From Larix sibirica (Eukaryota > Streptophyta > Pinopsida > Pinales > Pinaceae), in assembly GCA_004151065.3 (NCBI GenBank), contig NWUY0300002283.1, forward strand, positions 48,523-59,927: 11,405 nt of DNA, read 5' to 3'. Position 1 is the stretch's first letter; each line of letters begins with the position of its first letter. Shown here piece after piece: positions 9,043-11,405 of the stretch. A model generated the notes under the pieces. The model was not told the DNA's origin. It made no database searches and saw only the letters and a program-made list of their open reading frames with translations. The translations under genes were made by a program, and so were the position numbers.

Positions 9043-9770
9043 TTACTGATAGTACCAATATTGTTCCAAAAAAGTGCTATAAAAGTGTAAGCAAGAGTCC
9101 CAAAAAGGTGAAAGAGAAACGATGTTTTCTAATAATTCAGCAATGTCAAGACCTTCAATGAACGATCTATGATAGTGTTCATGGAAGGTGTCATTGTCCT
9201 GCTCCAAAATTTTCCATTGTCGAAGAGGTAGAGTCAGCCCCTTCCTTGACAAGTGATCAACAACCGAGTTCCTTTCCCTGTAAACATGTTTGCAAGTGAA
9301 ATGGTCAAACATTCCGGTGATGCGCAGAGTCTCCTCAAGAATAGTGTTTAAAACCAAATTGTGACACCTCTGTAATTTGTTTATCCAGTTTATAATGATC
9401 ATGGAGTTTCCAAAAACTTGAATGTGAGTGCAATGTAGATCCAATGCATAACGGAGTAGCAATTTTAGAGTGTAAAGTACAAAAAAATTATTTGTGTCAC
9501 TGCCCATCCCCATTTGAATCTTGAAATGATGAGTAGTTGTGAGAAAAAGTATAGCTCCCACTCCGCAGGTGTTGTTTTGAGATGCTCCATCAAAATAGGC
9601 CCACGGGATGTTGGGGATGATATGTTCAGTAGTGGGGATACGAGGAATGGGAAGGGATTTCTCCTGAGGGAAATGGGAGAGGATAGAGATGCAGTGGTTC
9701 ACCAGGATGGAGGGGGTGGTGGCCTTGTCCTGAAAGATTTGTTGATTGCACGCAAGCCAAATACCCATAC
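9043..9770 (-). pseudogene. LINE B ORF2 remnant: RNase H domain with two catalytic acids lost
   Basis: The frame is open for its whole length and actually extends past the element into flanking DNA to 9819, so an ATG at 9817-9819 is a chance start; the first 16 or so residues are host flank and target duplication. LINE-derived blocks are IWLACNQQIFQDK, then AYFDGASQNN (first catalytic Asp present, near 9590), TNNFFVLYTLK where relatives have Glu after T-N-N-x2-x, VFGNS where Asp is expected (near 9407), and RERNSVVDHLS with the last Asp present. Two of the four RNase H acids are thus gone, and the domain should be inactive even though the reading frame is intact. The tail after RNase H (W-K-I-L-E...F-H-E-H-Y-H) resembles C-termini of related plant LINEs. 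Confidence 0.88.
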
Positions 9771-9785
9771 GTTGTGAGGTATTTA
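9771..9785. repeat. Target-site duplication of LINE B, right copy (15 bp, perfect)
   Basis: Identical to 8866-8880. It marks the 5' end of the minus-strand LINE B and lets the empty site be inferred exactly: the DNA left of 8866 was once continuous with the DNA right of 9785, with one copy of the 15-mer between. Confidence 0.95.
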
Positions 9786-10112
9786 ATATTGTCCAATATT
9801 TTGAATTCCTATGCTTCATTTGTAGAGGAGGAGTAGGAATTATTGTCTCACCCTTTGAATGCTTGTGATCCCATGTTTGTTACCTTTCCTTTTCCTTTTT
9901 TTTTCTTCTATTTATTTGGGTGTAGAAGCCTTTCTCTTTAATTTTATACTTCTACCATGTAGATTCCCCATTGAAATTTGTGACATATTATTTTATATCT
10001 ATCAAGATGTATTAAAAAATGGAGAGAAACAAAACTCAACAGTATTCTCTATGTAGTTGTAGGTTTTTTTGTGTCTTGGAGTGCAAGGGAAATTCGTTGA
10101 AATCCCAACAAC
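9786..10112. other. AT-rich DNA, no clear gene; short proline-containing open stretch next to LINE B
   Basis: On the minus strand 9880-9786 reads without stops and ends in P-T-P-P-L-Q-M-K-H-R-N-S-K-Y-W, which looks more protein-like than the surroundings. It lies upstream of, and in the same orientation as, the transposase-like relic and could be a fragment of its N-terminal part, separated from it by LINE B. The rest is AT-rich with T runs and no recognised features. A plus-strand 65-codon frame at 9859-10056 is hydrophobic, low-complexity and not convincing. Confidence 0.35.
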
Positions 10113-10312
10113 ATTTTTTCTTTATAGAATAACATAATGCATATGCATTATAACACATATCGATTATGTTCCACTAGAAAAATGCAATCAATAATATGGC
10201 ATATAATACGTCTAAGAATATGTGTTTTTTATAGAAGAATATAATGCATATGCATTATAAGCCAAATAAGATATAATGCATATTTTTTATGTTCCACTAG
10301 AAAAACCCCATC
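10113..10312. repeat. Duplicated AT-rich unit centred on an 18-20 bp perfect palindrome
   Basis: Two diverged direct copies, about 10113-10190 and 10223-10312. Each has a T-rich lead with TATAGAA, the perfect palindrome ATAATGCATATGCATTAT (10134-10151 and 10241-10258, the second extending to 20 bp at 10240-10259), and a shared 18-mer TATGTTCCACTAGAAAAA (10165-10182 and 10288-10305). A half palindrome (ATAATGCATAT) occurs again near 10273. The offset is 107 bp between palindromes and 123 bp between the 18-mers, so small indels followed the duplication. It may be a piece of a MITE or of an AT-rich satellite; no terminal inverted repeats were established. Confidence 0.75.
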
Positions 10313-10487
10313 AAATTATAATTAAAATTTAAAATTTCTTACCCACTATAGAGACCAAACATATTTTTGCAACCATATAATTTTGAAATATTAACACATG
10401 TCCAAACATATAATGTTGTTAATATTCCTTCACACTCATCGCACACCAATTATATGTATTGATTGTGGTATCGATGCCTTCATAATT
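10313..10487. other. AT-rich spacer, nothing recognised
   Basis: No coding, palindrome or repeat was identified. Faint similarity to the adjoining 181-bp repeat may begin at about 10467 (GTATCGATGCC against the unit's GTATCAAGGCC), suggesting that the array once extended a little further left. Confidence 0.5.
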
Positions 10488-11361
10488 CCTTGACATTGGT
10501 GGGGGGTGAAATCGAATTTGTAAGACACTAAATAATGATCCCCAGTCTCAAGGGCCATATACAAGGCCTCAAACCACCACACATGACCTTTGTGCATGAT
10601 ATTTGGCCTCCCATTAAGTATATATGAGCATTTTTAGGAGGTATTGTGCACCATAAACATGTATCAAGGCTATGGCAATGATTAGGGTATGAAATCAAGA
10701 GCCTATGACATTGAATAATAATCCACGGGATTAAGGGCCATGGATGAGGCCTCAAACTACCACATATTCCCTATGTAGTGGATCTTTGGCTTCCCATTAA
10801 GAAAATGAGCATCATTAGGAGGAATTGTACGCCATAATCAAATATCAAGGTGATGATAATAGTTGTGGGATGAAATGAAGGATTATGACCTTGAGTAATG
10901 ATCCTCGAGGTCAAGGGCCATGGAAAAAGCCTCAACTACAAAACATGACCTCTAGAGCAATGATCCTTGAGGTCAAGGGCCATGGATGAAGCCTCAAAAT
11001 ACTAAACATTACCTCTACATGGGATATTTGGACTCCCATTAAGGATATGAGCATTGTTAGGAAGTATTCGGCAACTCAAATAAGTATCAAGGACATGACA
11101 ATGGTTGGGGGATGGAATCAAAGGCCTATGGAATTTAATAATGATACTTCGGCTCAAGAGCCATGGAAGAGATATCAAACTACCGTACATGACCTCTTGA
11201 TGATACATTTGGCTTCCCATTGAGAATATGAGCATTGTTAGGAATTATTGTGCACCAAAAACATGTATCAAGGCCATGACAATGATTGAGAGATGAAATC
11301 AAGGGCCTATGGACCTTAAAAATGACCCTCATGCTCAAGGGCCATGGATGAGGCCTCAAAC
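10488..11361. repeat. Diverged tandem repeat, 181-bp unit, about 4.5 copies
   Basis: Unit landmarks recur at a constant step. GAGCA before T-TTAGGA lies at 10626, 10807, 11049 and 11230 (steps 181, 242, 181). AAGGGCCAT or its variants lie at 10550, 10733, 10913, 10975, 11156 and 11337 (steps 183, 180, 62, 181, 181). Other recurring words are CTCCCATTAAG, TATCAAGG and GAAATCAAGG. By eye the copies share roughly three quarters of their bases. The match is lost after about 11361, so the right edge may be the array end or a junction. Frames that look open on the minus strand (10755-10528, 11235-11002, 11401-11180) repeat related peptides, but 181 is not a multiple of three, so frame shifts at every unit and a protein is unlikely. 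A satellite-like or low-copy array is the best reading. Confidence 0.85.
10885..11006. repeat. Internal 62-bp duplication inside one 181-bp unit
   Basis: The third unit is 61-62 bp longer than the others because the segment from about 10885 (TGACCTTGAGTAATGATCC) through GGTCAAGGGCCATGGA and the CCTCAA stretch is repeated at about 10947-11006. Both copies contain GAGGTCAAGGGCCATGGA (10908-10922 region and 10969-10984). This makes the unit 242 bp, that is 181 plus about 61. Confidence 0.85.
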
Positions 11362-11405
11362 TGTTGATTATGGAGCCTAATCTTCCTAATTCAGAGGTCA
11401 TGTTT

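Larger units (their letters stand above)
8881..9770 (-). mobile_element. LINE element B: 5'-truncated L1-type insertion (890 bp)
   Basis: Bounded by perfect 15-bp direct repeats. In element orientation it starts abruptly inside ORF2, just before the RNase H linker (MGIWLACNQQIF), continues through RNase H to a TAG/TAA-type end at 9043, then about 150 bp of 3'UTR and a tail of eight A (8888-8881). Abrupt 5' truncation is the usual outcome of incomplete target-primed reverse transcription. The insertion site in element orientation reads TAT then TAAATA, resembling the T/A-rich nicking preference of L1 endonucleases. It is clearly different in sequence from LINE A, so it comes from another LINE family. 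Confidence 0.93.

Noticed and set aside
9514-9777. Plus-strand Gly-rich frame
   Set aside because: Antisense to the LINE B RNase H and crossing the element boundary; no independent support.
10488-11361. CRISPR-like array
   Set aside because: Whole 181-bp units repeat without short identical repeats and unique spacers; the composition and the LINEs are those of a plant nucleus.
1-11405. LTR retrotransposon or retrovirus-like element
   Set aside because: No long terminal repeats, primer-binding site, protease or integrase; the order endonuclease-RT-RNase H after a DUF4283 ORF1 is that of a LINE.

Overview
The window looks like repeat-rich nuclear DNA from a plant with a large genome. The evidence is two non-LTR retrotransposons of the plant L1 type (DUF4283/zinc-knuckle ORF1, apurinic endonuclease, reverse transcriptase, zf-RVT, C-terminal RNase H), AT-rich surroundings and a diverged tandem repeat. 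A conifer or other gymnosperm would fit, but the sequence does not prove it. I see no intact host gene, rRNA, tRNA or CRISPR array. Everything recognisable is mobile-element material or repeats, and nearly all genes read on the minus strand.

Layout. From the left edge to about 7.0 kb lies one long, decayed LINE (element A). On the minus strand it runs 5'UTR (about 7.0 kb), ORF1 (6931-5575), then ORF2 (5575-1346) with endonuclease, RT, zf-RVT and RNase H. The ORF1 stop and ORF2 start overlap as TAATG. After ORF2 there is a further mostly open stretch (1383-254) that may be a third ORF. The 3' end and poly(A) lie beyond the left edge. ORF2 keeps most catalytic residues but carries many stops and frameshifts, several at or beside T7/A7 runs.

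From about 7031 to 8630 (minus) there is a very decayed gene that gene finders would miss. Read through several frames, it shows a succession of motifs that I recognise from an unnamed transposase-like protein family. Element A's 5' end lies at the point where this relic breaks off, so the LINE appears to have inserted into it.

From 8881 to 9770 lies a second, 5'-truncated LINE (element B, minus strand). It consists only of RNase H, 3'UTR and an A8 tail, and is bounded by perfect 15-bp target-site duplications (8866-8880 and 9771-9785). Its RNase H has lost two of four catalytic acids.

From 9786 to the right edge the DNA is AT-rich. It contains a duplicated palindromic unit (about 10113-10312) and a diverged 181-bp tandem array (about 10488-11361), one unit of which carries an internal duplication of about 62 bp. 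The history suggested is an old transposase-like gene, then LINE A inserted into it and LINE B inserted nearby, followed by decay.
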